Part shown: one piece after another, positions 1 to 13,335 of the stretch
How the letters are laid out: each line of letters opens with the position of its first letter
Numbering within the stretch: position 1 is the first letter of the stretch
Source: Helicoverpa zea
Taxonomy: Eukaryota > Arthropoda > Insecta > Lepidoptera > Noctuidae
Direction of reading: 5' to 3'
Assembly: GCF_022581195.2 (NCBI RefSeq)
Contig: NC_061453.1
Location: 11,736,001-11,800,000 of the forward strand
DNA length: 64,000 nt
Notes under the pieces: generated by a model
Database searches by the model: none
What the model saw: only the letters and a program-made list of their open reading frames with translations
What the model was told of the DNA's origin: nothing
Position numbers and translations under genes: made by a program

Positions 1-3000
1 GCGTCAACACGGGCACGGGTTTCACAAATGGCCACAGAATTTATTATTTATGGCTCCTCGTAATATTAGACTAGGTACATACAATATTAGAACGAAAAAT
101 TCTCATCTTGGATGGACAGTCCTTTATTATTGTCTAGAATCAAAAACTTTTTTTACTTCAAAATATAACAGACTTCAATAATATTACTAGAACTTTCTCC
201 TAAATCTGAATACACTATGCTGAAAGCACATCAAAATCGGTACAGCCAAACGTGAGATAATTGCGCACAAACATACATGCATACTGAGAACCTCTTTTTT
301 TTAAGTCGGTTAAAATATCTAGACTCTCCTAAAGAATACCCTTAACGCGCAAACTTCAAACTTCATCTCCACAATATCGATAACACTTTGTGTACAAAGA
401 TATTGAATATTTCTCCGTTCTATAAAGAACCAACTTTTCGAACCCGACACTTTTGTTTTAAAAGTATCCGCTTACCAGTTAGCAGTTTCTTCGCACTGAG
501 TAAAATGGCTGGCTTGCTTGAAGTCAGAGTAACTGGTCCCCTTTAAGCGTTGATTATTTTCAAAACTGTAGGTCTTCTCGAGATTGTATTGGTTTTTTTC
601 ATAAGGAATTGACGGCAATCGAATTCAATTTTGTTGGAAGTAATTTTATTAGCAATCGATTTTATTTTGGAGCCAAAATATTTCACCATTGGCAGCAACT
701 AATGGCAACTGGTAGCAACTAGTAAACAGTCTCTATGTGTATTTCAAGGGACAATATGAGGAGTAATAGTTATTCTTCAGTAAAAAAACCTTAACAGAAG
801 CTTTACAAGATTTAAAAAAGTGTTTAAACGAACCATAAACCGGTGTATCGCCCAAGAAGTGGCAAGGCGATACCCAATCACAATTACGGGACCAATTAAA
901 GCTCTCCAAGGCCGTAGACGAAAGCGAGTGATAGTAATGGCTGTCGCATTGCCACCACTTGGCGTCTGCTTTTGAATTGCAAATCGTCAGTATCTGCACC
1001 GACGGCCTTCAGTCACGCGAACGAGCGATATCGCAGGTAGCGCTGTAATTTTGAAGAGCTTGGCCAGTTTTCTTTTTTTTTCGTTTCTACGTTGTTTTAA
1101 GACGTGGTGGTTGCTATACTTTGAATACTTAATTTTGAAGGAGAAGGTTCTAGGAAGAGATTGGATGATGACTGTGCTTTTACTCATATGATAAATTGGA
1201 TAGTAACTCTGTATGGCTCTTCCGCTTTCAGGACAAAACCACTTAACCGATAAAAAGGAATTGGTGCACAGATTGTCTACAGCCTGGGAAAGGACATGGG
1301 CTTCTTTTTAGCCGGGTGCGGGTAGTAGTTCCCTCGGGACTCGGATGAAAAAGCTTCATATTAAAAAAAATATAGCAAAAACCACACAAAAAAAAATCAT
1401 TCCCAAATTTTATGTACGCCAAGTAGGCCACGAGATACTTGGAAGCATCATCAATCACTATTCCGTACCCCCATTATTTATCACCTGTCAAATCAACTTA
1501 CACTACACCCTTACAGTACATATTCAATTTGATTACGATACTCCTCTCATTTCGCCAGTTTATTGTAAGAATATAGAGGAATATTCGACACGTTATACCT
1601 CCGATCGTCGTCTACACTGCGGAGCTCAAAACGAAATTTATAGGCGATTTTATACCCCAAGGGAGCCTATTACGGACCGACCGACCAGAGTAACGTGAAC
1701 TCTAGAAGTGGGTTCTCCATGAATATAGGTCAAACTGAGGATAAATTTAAATGTTGATTTTTGCATTTTAATATTTGAATATTGTTGGAATTGTAGATTT
1801 TGTGTGCGATCATGTTTCGGAAGTAAAATGTTTGTGTAGAAAATATTTTGTAGTTTATATACTAGCTTATATATCAACAACTTCATGAACCCGCATGAAA
1901 AATAGCTCCCTCAATAAATGGTATATATCAATTCAATATTATTTAATCCGACCACTATATATATTTTGAGAAAACAACCCTTGAGCTAAAAAATATTAGT
2001 TCAGATAAATTTGAGTTTCCAATAAAGTAATTACTTATAGATAGAGGGTTTTAAACTAGTGCTAGCACAGAACATTATTTTCTTTTAAATACCGGAGTAG
2101 GTCACCTCTAGCAGTAACCTTTTTTAGTAGCAGACCAAAGCGGCCTTCCGGAGCACTGAAACTACCACCATAACTTATATGGCTGATTTAAATATTCCTA
2201 GGCGGTTTCACTGCTGAACATAGTAAAACTGAATTTATTTTGCAGTTATATTTCGAATATATAGGTCAAATATTTAAACCTTGTTAAAAACTGGTATTCG
2301 CATTTAACAAGAATTAACATCTATTTATTGATTTTCAGTATTTTTCAAAACCATTTTTTATGATATCAAATTGTAAAATTGAACGGAAATATTTTAAAAA
2401 ATAGTAAGTTTTTTTTTTATAAAAACAGAAAATATATCTAAATTTTATTACAAAAAGCGTTCACCAAATGTTGATCTTAAAACCATTGAAATACTTTCTG
2501 ACCTTTTTATTCACATACTTATAAAAATGTCCTCAACATACGCTTAAAACATAGTCACCCTACAGTCCAAGGTATCTTCGTAGAGAATTTCCCAACCTAA
2601 GGCTGGGACCTGCGATATATTTTCCGAGGACAAAATTACAACCGGCTGATGAGAGGCAGTCGGTGGCTTCATAAATTTATAAAATGGCACCTTCACCGCG
2701 CCCGTGAATTGTGGCCGCGGAATATTTACTGCCGATTACATAGTTTAACGGCGGTTAACTCGAACTTTAAATCGGCCGTTAACATGGGGGAATTTGTGTT
2801 GCAAAAGTATGGTAATGTTTTACTTGTCCGTCATGTGTTGACGGGACTTTAAAGAAGTATTTGGGGTCTGTTCGAGATCCGACGTTGGGATATTTGGTTT
2901 CCAACAAACTCTTTAGTCATTATTCATTGCTAACGTGAACTATGATGTTGCCTATTCGATGAAGAAAATAACACATGCTGAATATTTCTTGTTCCGGGTT

Positions 3001-3744
3001 GGTTGGGTTTTCTACTCTTCAAAAAAAAAACCCCAATCAAATAATTTTGGCGATTAAAATATTACATCAGCTAATCACTTACAAAAAGACATAATAGCTT
3101 GTTTCAAAATACATAAGATAAGGTATTATTTACTCAAAACTGTGATTTATGAGTAATTTCTGGTATTATTCTCATCAATCATGATAAGTTGCATTACACA
3201 GGTGTATGATACCACTAACTTCATTACCTAACCTGAAAATTAATACAGCCCTGATTTCCTCAAAATAAATAAGTAGCGTTAATTTCGCGAGAAATAAAAG
3301 ACATATAAATAGGTTTATGTCGCGCGGAATTACCGCAAAAATATCCCCTAACATTTTATGTCATGGATTTTCGCAAAGTACTGTTCTATTTAATTTATTT
3401 TGATCCAAGTTCTAAAGATATTTAAGTAAACCGTATCAACTATCATCCATATACATTGACAAGCTACCAAAATGTTGGCAGAGGCACGATCATATCAAGA
3501 AAATAGGTTAAACTCAGTTTAAAGTTCCAGTTAATGGCGCGCAGTGTAATCCGGCTCTAATAACCGTACTAATGAGTTTTCATTCTTTCCTCATTTCCGC
3601 GGTTGAGAGTATTTCCGAGTCCCCGACTATCTAGGATAAACTGTGGAAATTGCTCTTCGAGGAAAAGAGACAGAATTCATCTTAGAGCACCAACACGCTG
3701 AAGACTAAACAGTTGGCCGACAATTGACCATGTGTGACAGTTTT
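1..3744. other. No gene seen
   Basis: AT-rich DNA with scattered stops in all frames. A Helitron-like scrap lies at about 1230-1350 (AGTTCCCTCGGGACTCGG). A GC-richer patch at 830-1010 and a GGTAGCAACT-type segment at 690-730 recur weakly near 19.3 kb. The small ORFs look like chance. Confidence 0.6.
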
Positions 3745-3802
3745 TAGGGTTCCGTACCTCGAAAGGAAAAAACGGAACCCTTATAGGATCACTTTGTTGT
3801 CC

Positions 3803-3865
<63 letters not shown>
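3803..3865. repeat. (GTCT)n microsatellite
   Basis: About 15-16 uninterrupted GTCT units lie inside the left part of the large repeat. Open frames through it (SVCL or TDRQ repeats) are artefacts of the microsatellite. Confidence 0.97.
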
Positions 3866-4912
3866 AAGACCCTTTATCTTAAGAACGCGTGGACGTATCA
3901 AGCTGAAATTCACATGAAATACTCGGGTCTATTGTCCCTTTAGGCTGTGAAAATATCAAGCTTCTAAGCCAAGCCAATCAAAAGATACAACCGATTATGT
4001 CGATATTTTCAACAAATTCTCGACACTCGCAAAGGAATCAAAACCTACAGGGTACTTCCCGTAAACTCAGAATCTTGAAATTTGGCATGAAGCATTGTTA
4101 TATAATGCAAATATAGGAAAAATTGCGAAAATCTCATTTTTTTTGTTATATAATATAAAAAAAATATTTTAATAAAATGAAACTTACTACCTTATTTCTC
4201 ACGAACGAATAAAGGTACCAAATTTAAATTTATACCAAATACCTAGGTCTATTGTCCCTTTAAGCAATGAAAAAATCAAACTTCTAAGTTAACGCGATCA
4301 AAAGATACAGCAGTTTTACCGACACCTTAGACGAATTTCCGTCACACGCTAGGGAATCAAAACCTACAAGGTACTTCCCGTGAACTCAGAATCTTAAAAT
4401 TCGGCACGAAGCAACGTTATATAGTACAGATAAAGGAAAAATTGCGAAAATGATAAATTTGAAGTTACATAAAATATTAAAATATTATTTTTGCTTACAT
4501 GACATAAAATATTTTTTTAATAATTATAAACTTACTACCTACCCTTTTTCACATGAACGCGTAGAGATATTAACGTTTTGAATAAAAAGTGAAATTCATA
4601 TCAAACACTTCTTAAATATAATGGCCTCTAAACTGTGAAAAATTTTAAATCATTCAATGGTCATTGGGCACCTTAGTATGAAAACCATACCCACGGCGGA
4701 TACGAACGAAATATAGCACAGTATAATGATAAAGGCTCTGATTTACTATGGCATTAGTCGCATCAATGTGAACCATGGGAATCTAGAGAAAATCAGGTGT
4801 AAACATTAAATATTTTCCTCATTTCAATGGGGAATTTAAACGACCAAGTTTGACGGAATTGAGAAATCATTTCTTTGTAGTGAAAGAGTATACTCGCCGT
4901 TTATTTCCATTG

Positions 4913-5930
4913 TCATCAGGTCAGGATCTGATGATGGAAATCCTGAGAAATCGAGGGCAACTATCAGAAATTGTAGGCATGCATAGTATTAAAACTTGAT
5001 TCTCAGATGTATGTCTGGTGATACTGTCAAACAGTGAAGGTTTAGAGCTTACCTGATGATGGAGACGTGAGAAAGTCGAGAGAACTCCTCAACAGTATGT
5101 TTTAGTTACGTCGTGTTTGGGCTTATATTATTCGTATTGACGAGAACTTTTCACAAAAGTTATAAAAATAAAAACTTTTTACAAAAAAAAACAACTTCTA
5201 AAACAACAAGAAAACTGTTTATATGCATCGGTCTATATCTCGGTGGTTAAATAAATATAGATGCATCCTCTAGACACCGACTTCTAGACCGATGCACCTA
5301 ACATCTTTTTAATTTCTTTCTTGCTTTTGTTTTCTTGTTGCTTTTTTATATGTTTGAAGTTGGATTTGTTTGTAAAATGCTACAAAATAAAATAATGCCG
5401 ACTTTATAAAACAAAGAAAGGGACAGAATTACACTTTTGTCAAGGCTCTAGAAACCAGGCGGAAAAAAACCTGAAACTGGGGCTCTTTAGGTGATTAATC
5501 CCTCAAAAATAAAAGATCCCATTCCTGCAATGGCTGCTTTAACCCAAGTTAGTAGTGAATTCTCATCACCTAAAATAAAATAAGCTCCAACACAAGGTTA
5601 CGTTATAAATTGTAAAGGAGTTCCCATAACTATATCTGATCTTAGCTGTCGATCCCACAATGGCAGTCAAACCTATCTTTGTGGAAAGTCTTCGCCAATA
5701 CGAATAAAATAAGCCCAAACACGTGGTAGTTGCAACATACCGTTCGGGAGTTCCCTTGACTCTCTGTAGTCTCCATAATCAAATCAGCTCCAAACCTTCA
5801 GTTTACCAGTACCCTCAAAAATACACTCACATGTCTGGTTATGACTCGATGCGTGCCTACAATATTCAAGAGTTGCCCTCGATTTCTCTGGGTTTCCAGA
5901 TCCTCATCAGATCCTGGTCATCCGGATTGG
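4913..5930. repeat. Old copy of the foldback family, with apical hairpin
   Basis: A left arm (about 4913-5150, containing CAGGTCAGGATCTGATGATG) and a right arm (about 5700-5930) are diverged reverse complements. The same arm sequence occurs in the lifeguard intron foldback at 52.6-53.9 kb. Near the middle is an imperfect hairpin, 5224-5245 against 5275-5296. The right arm carries several degenerate repeats of the unit beginning ACGAATAAAATAAGCCCAAA (near 5570 and 5700). Confidence 0.7.
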
Positions 5931-6437
5931 CACCTTCCTTCTTTATGAAATGTCTTTACCAATAAAAACTAGCATTGCAACCTGTACAATCCTCTGAAAC
6001 TGCTTGTCTTTTATATTTTTCAAACGATCCTGGACATTCGTCTCCATGGAATTTTAATAAAATATTTATATTCAAAGAAACGTCATACCATTCTCCACGA
6101 TTTAAAACTACTTTGATTCATGTCCGCCACTTTTTACAAAGCGGGTCAGATATGCCCCATGACCTTTAAGACATAATTAGTTATTTTCAATCAGATTTCT
6201 GAATGATGACTATAAAATGTTGTAAATAAATAACTTCAATAAAATAACTTTTACAAGGTACTGGCCTACTATTTTAGTTATATTATAAAATAAAAAATAT
6301 TAACTATTTTGACTCTCACGAAATTACCATAACTATGATTGTTCTAAACTGAACGGTTGGCGCGAAACTCACTTTTTATCTATACAGCATTTGTACGGAA
6401 CCCTCGGTGCGCGAGTCCGACTCGCACTTGGCCGGTT

Positions 6438-8016
6438 TATTTTAAGAAAATCTTGATATCTATCAAAGTTTTCATTCGATCTGATACCGGCTAAATAAAT
6501 ACCTGATCTTTGTAATGTGCGCACTACAATTCATCTTCATACTGATTTATGAGCCCAAACAAACTATCAGCCGACTAAAAGTTTGCAGTGTATCTTAGAA
6601 ACAATTTGCATAGGGAGCAAGTAAGACGACAAAAGGGTGGTAGATGGCTGAGATTCCTCAAATTCTAAAGTCTCCTTCCACTATTTGCGGTCTCCGAGTG
6701 TTTGTAAAATGGAATCTTTTATGTCATTTATTGTTAATGTAGTTTCTGGATAGTTTTTCGCATCTTGAGCGCGAAATTGCTGTGAAATGTTTGTACTTTG
6801 GAATGGTGCATGGCCGTCCCTAGCTAGAGTTAATATTCAACTGCTTCTGTAGTACAACTGTGCGACTTATCTGCATATTTTCCAGTAAAGCTTAAAAAAT
6901 AGAAATTACTGACTGACTGCCGAAAGGCTAGTGCAGAAATCTGAAGTTATTGCGCACGTTATCAAAATTCATCAAATATAAGCGCGGTGATTAATGTCCA
7001 TTACTTCATTTTATGAAAATCATCAATCAATGCATATCATCGAAATCTACATAGCGCTATCAAACGCGGCTAAAAAACTAAAGAAAAAAAAAATCTAAAA
7101 TAAAAAATGACCTAATAGTTTGCTTTTCCTTTCAAGAAAACCACAGTTTATACCTAAAGAATGCTAAATCACAATACTCTTTTCAAGCCCGGTAGTTTAA
7201 TTCCAAGTTTCGTGACAAAATATACGGAGACATAGCCAACTTGTTATTAAAAACTTAGCTAGCGCTTTTTAAACATGAGACATGCCAAGCTGAGATAACG
7301 TAGCGTGAGCAAGAGCATGATTGTTAGTGCTGGGGAAAAAGTATCGATGTTTTAAAAAAGTTTGCGTGTATGCAAAGACGCTTTTTTATTGGAACCTTGT
7401 AGTTACATGTCATTTGTTTTCATTTCATGACAAAACGGATCTGTGTATTGGTGGTTGCCTTTATACAGTGTGGGTCTTTATAATATGTATATAATGTATG
7501 TATATGTCGAAGTGAGAGAATCTATGCTTAATTTTATCCACAGCAAAAATATTAAAAGTACTTTTAAACAAAATGTTATTGTTGCGGAATTTACAATCGA
7601 AGTGTTTCCTTTTGTGATTTCTGTGTTTTTTTTTTTGAAATTTACCTATCGCGATGATACAAACTTCAAATGAAATTGGCGTTGGTAATTCTTTTCCGAA
7701 ATGACTTCGACAAGCATAGTAAATCTATGCAGAACTTAAATATTTCAAATTATTTTTTCACTTAAAAAGAACTATCGACACTATGTCCCCTCACTGCGCT
7801 GTAGTCCATAAAGTCCCCGCACGCTTGCCTCCGTGCCAGCACATACAAACGACTTAATTATATTCTTCTCTGCCCATCCCGCGACAAACATCATGTTACC
7901 CTACTACATACACATACATGTTACCCTAATATGTTATACAAGTTTACACGAACTACAGTTACTGCAGTATATTGGTACCACATTTTTTTTTGGTATTTTC
8001 AAGACCGGTGTTTTAC
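6438..8016. other. No gene seen
   Basis: AT-rich sequence without recognisable coding or repeat structure. Confidence 0.55.
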
Positions 8017-8218
8017 CTCCCTGGTAACTCTTTCGAACAATCCCGCAGCCGCGGCAGGCCTTAGCCCTGGCCCCGCAGACCAATAATCAGGCCATAAAAT
8101 ATAGTTTAACCTGTGTGAAATATTGATGCAGCTGGCACTATCTCCGGGTCGCCATGACCGCGTGCAGCGGCGCGTGAGCAGCCTGCCGGACACCACTTCA
8201 CATCCTATTCGTCACCAC
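8017..8218 (-). other. Candidate non-coding internal exon
   Basis: On the minus strand, TTTTGTTCCAG precedes position 8218 (acceptor) and GAG|GTAAAA follows 8017 (donor). The 202 nt between is GC-rich against AT-rich flanks. All three frames meet a stop near the 5' edge, so it would be untranslated. It could belong to the same transcript as the 35.4 kb patch, which is speculative. Confidence 0.27.
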
Positions 8219-8242
8219 CTGGAACAAAATAGAGTATGTTAA

Positions 8243-8346
8243 GTTATCATCATCATCATCATCTCAGCCATAGGACGTCCACTGCTGAACATAGGCCTCC
8301 CCCTTAGATCTCCACAAATACCTGTTGGAGGCGACCTGCATCCAGC
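8243..8346 (+). mobile_element. Dispersed repeat fragment (common moth LINE/RTE-like 3' region)
   Basis: The stretch begins with ATC repeats, then TCAGCCATAGGACGTCCACT, GCTGAACATAGGCCTCCCCC and GGAGGCGACCTGCATCCAGC. I recognise it as a very common lepidopteran repeat. The RTE-like label is uncertain. Confidence 0.6.
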
Positions 8347-10948
8347 GTCTTCCTCCTGTATATTAAGTATTAGCCTATTTTAGATTGCGGTTTTGCCCAC
8401 AGGTAAGCTGCATAAGGTAAAACTAAGCTGATTAAAACGTAGTTGGGAAAAGTCGCGGGTAACATCATCTGCCTAAGATATTGTTGGTCGCAGTTTCACT
8501 CGAGTACCGAACTATTCTTTAGAATTTGCTACTCTATACTTTCGAGCTTTATTTGTTTTTATACTCCAGACCACGGGACTATAGACTTTTGGAAGGCGAA
8601 TGTGGAGCCGAAGCCAAAAAGCTGAAGCTCTTTTGAAACAACTTTAATGAAATGGTGACACATCAGCTTTTATTACGTTTCATATAAATCTGTTCAATAG
8701 TTCGGATTTACTTGAGTATGTTTAACAAATGCAGTATACATCCACCCATCTGAACTTTTTGAAATTCTTTTCTCAGTAATGTTCATTAAATAAGTAGCAA
8801 GCTTAAATAAATACAGGATAATAAAATACTATAGATTTTCACTAATCAAATACCCTACACAATCAAATCCACACCAACCCACAGCCATAAACCTACCTAC
8901 CCGACATTCAAACAAAACGGACCACGAACAAGAAAATAAATCAACAGCAAAAGTACAATGATACACAACGAGCGTTTGTTCAGTACAGGTACAGTCGCGT
9001 CCAGCGAGCAATCAGTTAAGTGCTTCAAGATTGAGGGCGGTACCTGTTACTATGGAATACGGGCGAGGTATTATATACCCGCTACTAGGTATAGCGTTTC
9101 CCAAGGGTAGGGTTAGGTAATCAGACATGTCGTGATTTGACACTGGATATGTGCGTTTTTGCCCGTAGAAATAAAATTTTTATGTATTTTTTGTTTGTTT
9201 CTGCAAAATCATTGTTTTTAATTCTTAATGAGTATTTTCATAGCAGACTTTTAGCTACATAAACAAAAGTTGATAAAGATAAGACATTATCACAATTATA
9301 ATCAACTTGACACATTAACATAAATATCGAACCAGCGCCATCTATCGTTTAGCTACGAAATTAACATGAACGGATCCATTATTCAGCTTTAATGGAACAT
9401 AAAATCGAGATCTCAAGGCACATCGATTCTACAAATTCCATGCTCTTTCAGCACTTAACAGTTGAAAGCATTGTAAAGAGCCCTCTTGAGGAGTGGCACT
9501 TGACTCTAAAACGCCAGAAAAGCTTTTAAACAAGAAACCCTACTACTACTTACTACTACTACTTACTACTTACTAGCGTTCTACTAGTAGTAGTATGATG
9601 GTAGTATTGGCTTCATCTTTCACTCACGTACCAGGTTTTTTATCGAATGTCTTCAAATATGTTCCGCTAGATTTAAAAATACTGCTTCAAACTAGTTAAA
9701 ACTCAACGAAACCTGTTCTATCTATGCACAACCGATGACGATACATCTACGAGTACAAATAAAAACTACTTGAATCTAGAGAGAATTGTAACAAATCCTT
9801 ACATAATACATAAGCGGAAAATATTTTTATCACCGTAAAAAATCACTCGTGACGGGAACACATGTTTAAAAAATATAATCATAATTGCTTATCGTTCAAA
9901 AAACTAAACAACGTCTATTATTCTACAAATATATTATAGACTAAATAAAATATAAAGTATATTTGTGAATTTTCTACAAAGAGGGAAATACATATAACAC
10001 TTAAACCCGTGAAGAGCTAGCATAGCATTTGAAATTTAGACGGACGAATGCGGAAAATGGGTCTTACTGTGAAAACATACGGGGACATACTGTGTTACTT
10101 CTATGCTGTAGTCACGGAATATAGTCATCCGCCAATTTTATAAATACATATAAAAAAATCAACCCGGTTTTTTCACAATTTTTTTGAATACTTAGTTTTA
10201 ATTTGTTTAAATAAAATAAATGTTTTAACTGGGTAGGCACACCAATTTTCCAATGCCCTTTATTACTTTAAGTTTTCTTTTTTAAGTAAATATAGATTAA
10301 GTTTATGTAAATATTTTAATGGTAAAATTTAGCTTTCACTTGATACAATGCATGCGCGTTACATACTAAAGTTCTTTTCTGTGCTACTTTCACAAAATGA
10401 CCGCAGCGTTTTTGTTCAAAATTCAGGCCCGTGTGGCTTAATCCACTGGAGTGCAATTTGTCCAAGCCGACCGGTCGAGTACCCTCGCCGTTGAAACTAA
10501 ACTGAACTTCTAGTTTTGTAAACCAACTGACTCCGTTTTTTTTCCTCGAACATTTTTTAACTAGCTCGAAAGTACTCGGGTGATGAAAATATTCCGCTGC
10601 CTTTTACAGCTGTGGAAATAGGCGCTGGAATTTTTTGTGGAAATGTAGGTATTTTTTTTGGTTGGAACATGCATTTAATTTTGTACGATTAAACAGATTT
10701 GTATTGATGACCTCAATTTCTAATTCTAAAAACTTCGCTGCCCACTTAAGAAACCTCCTTTCTATTCGGAAGTCGGTTAAAAATCCAAGTAAAATATAAT
10801 ATTGTTTACCATTTTACGATGGACTTTTAAAAAAATGCATGCGAAAAAAAACTTTTACTAACTTACCTATTCCTATACCCTGATTAATATTAACAATAAC
10901 CTATTTCTTTTTTAAATCTGATCACTTTTACCGAATCTTTTCCTACAG
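8347..10948. other. No gene seen
   Basis: AT-rich. It holds the simple repeat near 9.54 kb; nothing else is recognisable. Confidence 0.55.
9538..9596. repeat. TACT-rich simple repeat
   Basis: Interspersed TACT and ACT units run into a short inverted portion (CTAGTAGTAGTA). Confidence 0.85.
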
Positions 10949-11162
10949 ACATTGTTCTACCGCCCAACGAATGTAGGTACCGTGGCTGGAAGTTCGCGGC
11001 CTTGTACCGGTTCAAGGATGTTAGGCTCAAGGACGCTCCCGTTCGTGACCACACACTATCGCGAATGTTTGCATTCTGCCAATGTACGCAGACTTGTGCG
11101 GCTCGTTTTTATTGTTGCTATGTATATCTTTTAATTTTAACCTACTTTTTTTTAAGGGGGTA
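10949..11162 (+). other. Exon-like open segment of unknown identity
   Basis: A good acceptor (TCTTTTCCTACAG) precedes 10949, and one frame stays open for about 70 codons with a GC-rich start (CRYRGWKFAALYRFKDVRLK is part of it). I recognise no family. It may be a chance ORF or a repeat fragment. Confidence 0.18.
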
Positions 11163-11965
11163 AAATTGCGTAACTAATGAGGTATATGTACTTATTAACA
11201 CAATTGTATATAAGATAGGTATCATTTTCAGTAACTAAGAGTCATCCAGTAACACCATTTTCTTCTAGTAATTTTTCTTCCGTTTTGTCTCTGTATAGCG
11301 TTGTTTCAAAAAACATTTCGCACCTCAAAACCATCAGCCTGTATACACCCCATAACATAACCTAACACCCTGTATAACATGACGTATCACAAAGGTATCA
11401 GAGTGTATAATGCGACATTTATCCCTGAACACACGAGCGATAAAGTTCTGAGCTATTGATTTTCAGCCGCGCCTCCCGGCGAACAAATACGGACTTTTTG
11501 CTTAACTGTAAGACATCGGATGTTGACTTTGGCCTTCAGGTGAAATCTACGCATACGAATCTTTGCGATGACGTCACAATTCTGGGAGAAAGTGCTGATT
11601 TTTCTGGAATATTCTTTTATAGTAGACGTTTAGTTGTTTCTGCTTTTGAGACAAGCTGTACTGATAGGTTACCTATTAGCTTATTAAAACAAAACACTAT
11701 CACGGCTGTTTCATCCTAATATAATTGGCAGATTATGGTATCATCTACCATAAATCCAGGAAGCTCAAGTTTCACATAAAATACTTTCAATTACTAAGAT
11801 AATCCGGTTCCTTAATCCTATTGCGATAACTATACCAACAGAGCATTTAGTATGGGAAGTTCCATTAAAGTTGTATGCGTTAATACCTCATTTAATATTA
11901 ATATAGCGTTCCACACATTGTCACTGTTCATATTATGACAGTCGAGGTAAATCTATATTTTCCAT

Positions 11966-12245
11966 GGAGAACAAAATGACTAGCGGAGATGCCATAACAG
12001 AAAATCTCCATAGAAAGTAGCACGCCAAAATGCGGGTGCGCGGGGTACGAGGAACGTTACTGTCTCCGCCCTTTTGCGCCTTCTTAGGACCCGCCCATTT
12101 TCGCAATACCAAAAACCATGTCTCAAAAAATTAGAACTCCTAGTTAATTCACACGTAACTGATCGTTTCGGCCATACCCATCGTACGTATTTGACCTAAA
12201 TGAAGGTGTCTGGCCTACCTGCATTACGGCATCTCCGCTTATTTT
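11966..12245. mobile_element. MITE-like repeat with AGCGGAGATGCC inverted ends
   Basis: TAGCGGAGATGCCATAA at 11981 and its inverted partner TTACGGCATCTCCGCTTA at 12224 flank a segment containing GCGCGGGGTACGAGGAACG. I recognise the right side (TAGGCCAGACACC in reverse) as a common moth repeat. Exact limits are uncertain. Confidence 0.55.
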
Positions 12246-12609
12246 CCGTACTCCGTGATATTGTCCTATAGAAAACTAAAGCTCATCAATTATTAGTTAG
12301 CGATTATAGTCAAAGTGATTGATGACCATTTAATGATCGATACTATTGATATTATATCATGATTGTACTGTTGCTAATGATGGCGACTTGCTTTGAAGGG
12401 GGATTAGTGTAATCCAAGCTATAAATTATATACAATCCTAGTTTACAGGAACTATATGTACTTACATAAGATGAGACGAACAATTGGGAGTCTATACGCT
12501 ATTATTGCTAGATCGACCTGAGTATTTACAATACTAAATTATAGACTCTTAAAAGTTACGCAAAAATATTAGAACTAGAAAGTTAAATTTTAGGCGTTTT
12601 TTTTTTTTA

Positions 12610-12745
12610 TTGTATTATTGCTCAGGGTTGAGGAGTTCAAATAGGCAGGTGCTCTATGTGGCACACTGGCACTCAGCTGCATCTGTTAGACTGGAAGCCT
12701 ACCCCAACAAAAAGTCCAGGCAGCTGATGGTTGTAATGACTGCAA
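12610..12745 (+). mobile_element. SINE fragment (3' part)
   Basis: It shows the tail segments GGTTGAGGAGTTCAAATAGG, CACTGGCACTCAGCTGCATC and TAGACTGGAAGCCTACCCCA of the same SINE family, strongly diverged. Confidence 0.65.
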
Positions 12746-13162
12746 ACAGCCAGAAACCATTATAGCTATGGAAAGAGCACCAAGTATTTTCTAACTCAAC
12801 AAAACAGCACGGTTCTAATAAATCCACTATTTTTCCCCACTAACAAGGAACCAAATAAAAAAGCAAGTTATTACTCAGGAAATTAAGGCGTCGTAGCTTT
12901 TAAGCGATTTCTTAGTGATTTACTAGACTCCGCAGCTTAGCCGGGTGTTTACCTAAGTTTCCTGATCGAAGGAGGTTGTGCCAGTTAAGAGCAGCAAAGA
13001 GCTTTCTCAATTTACTTCTTTTTTGTTATTTTTTTTCATGCTGCCAGTATTAAATTGCTGTCGAACCGTTGCTGGAGTGGATGGTAGTTTTAATTTAGGG
13101 ATTTTTATGCAATCAGAGGGTATATTAAAAGTGTCAAAAGTGTGGTAGCTTAAAGTTATATC

Positions 13163-13335
13163 AACGTCATCTGCCTAGCCTTTTCCCAACTACGTTTCGG
13201 TCGGCTTTCAGTCTAATCAGATACAGCTGGTTCTCAGCTTTTACAAGGAGCGACTGCCCATATGACCTCCTCCTACCCCTTAATAAGTCTGGTTGTCAGA
13301 CTTTGTGGCTTCTGACCATCCGTGACTAGCTTATA
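13163..13335 (-). mobile_element. SINE fragment (3' part)
   Basis: It is the reverse complement of the SINE family tail: CATCTGCCTAGCCTTTTCCC, CGGCTTTCAGTCTAATC, and GGTTGTCAGAC near the inner end. Confidence 0.75.

Larger units (their letters stand above)
3745..6437 (+). mobile_element. Large lepidopteran dispersed repeat with GTCT array and internal foldback
   Basis: The left end has a short hairpin (AGGGTTCCGT ... ACGGAACCCT) followed by a (GTCT)n array. The right end reads TACGGAACCCTCGG followed by a second hairpin and ACTTGGCCGGTTT. I recognise both termini from memory as a repeat common in moth genomes but cannot name its Repbase family. After the array come two diverged copies of a block of about 319 bp (for example GTCTATTGTCCCTTTA at 3927 and 4246), with a partial third near 4540. 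A foldback at about 4913-5930 is nested inside. No transposase ORF is visible. Confidence 0.7.

Noticed and set aside
3677..3943. ORFs encoding SVCL and TDRQ repeats
   Set aside because: These are translations of the (GTCT)n microsatellite.
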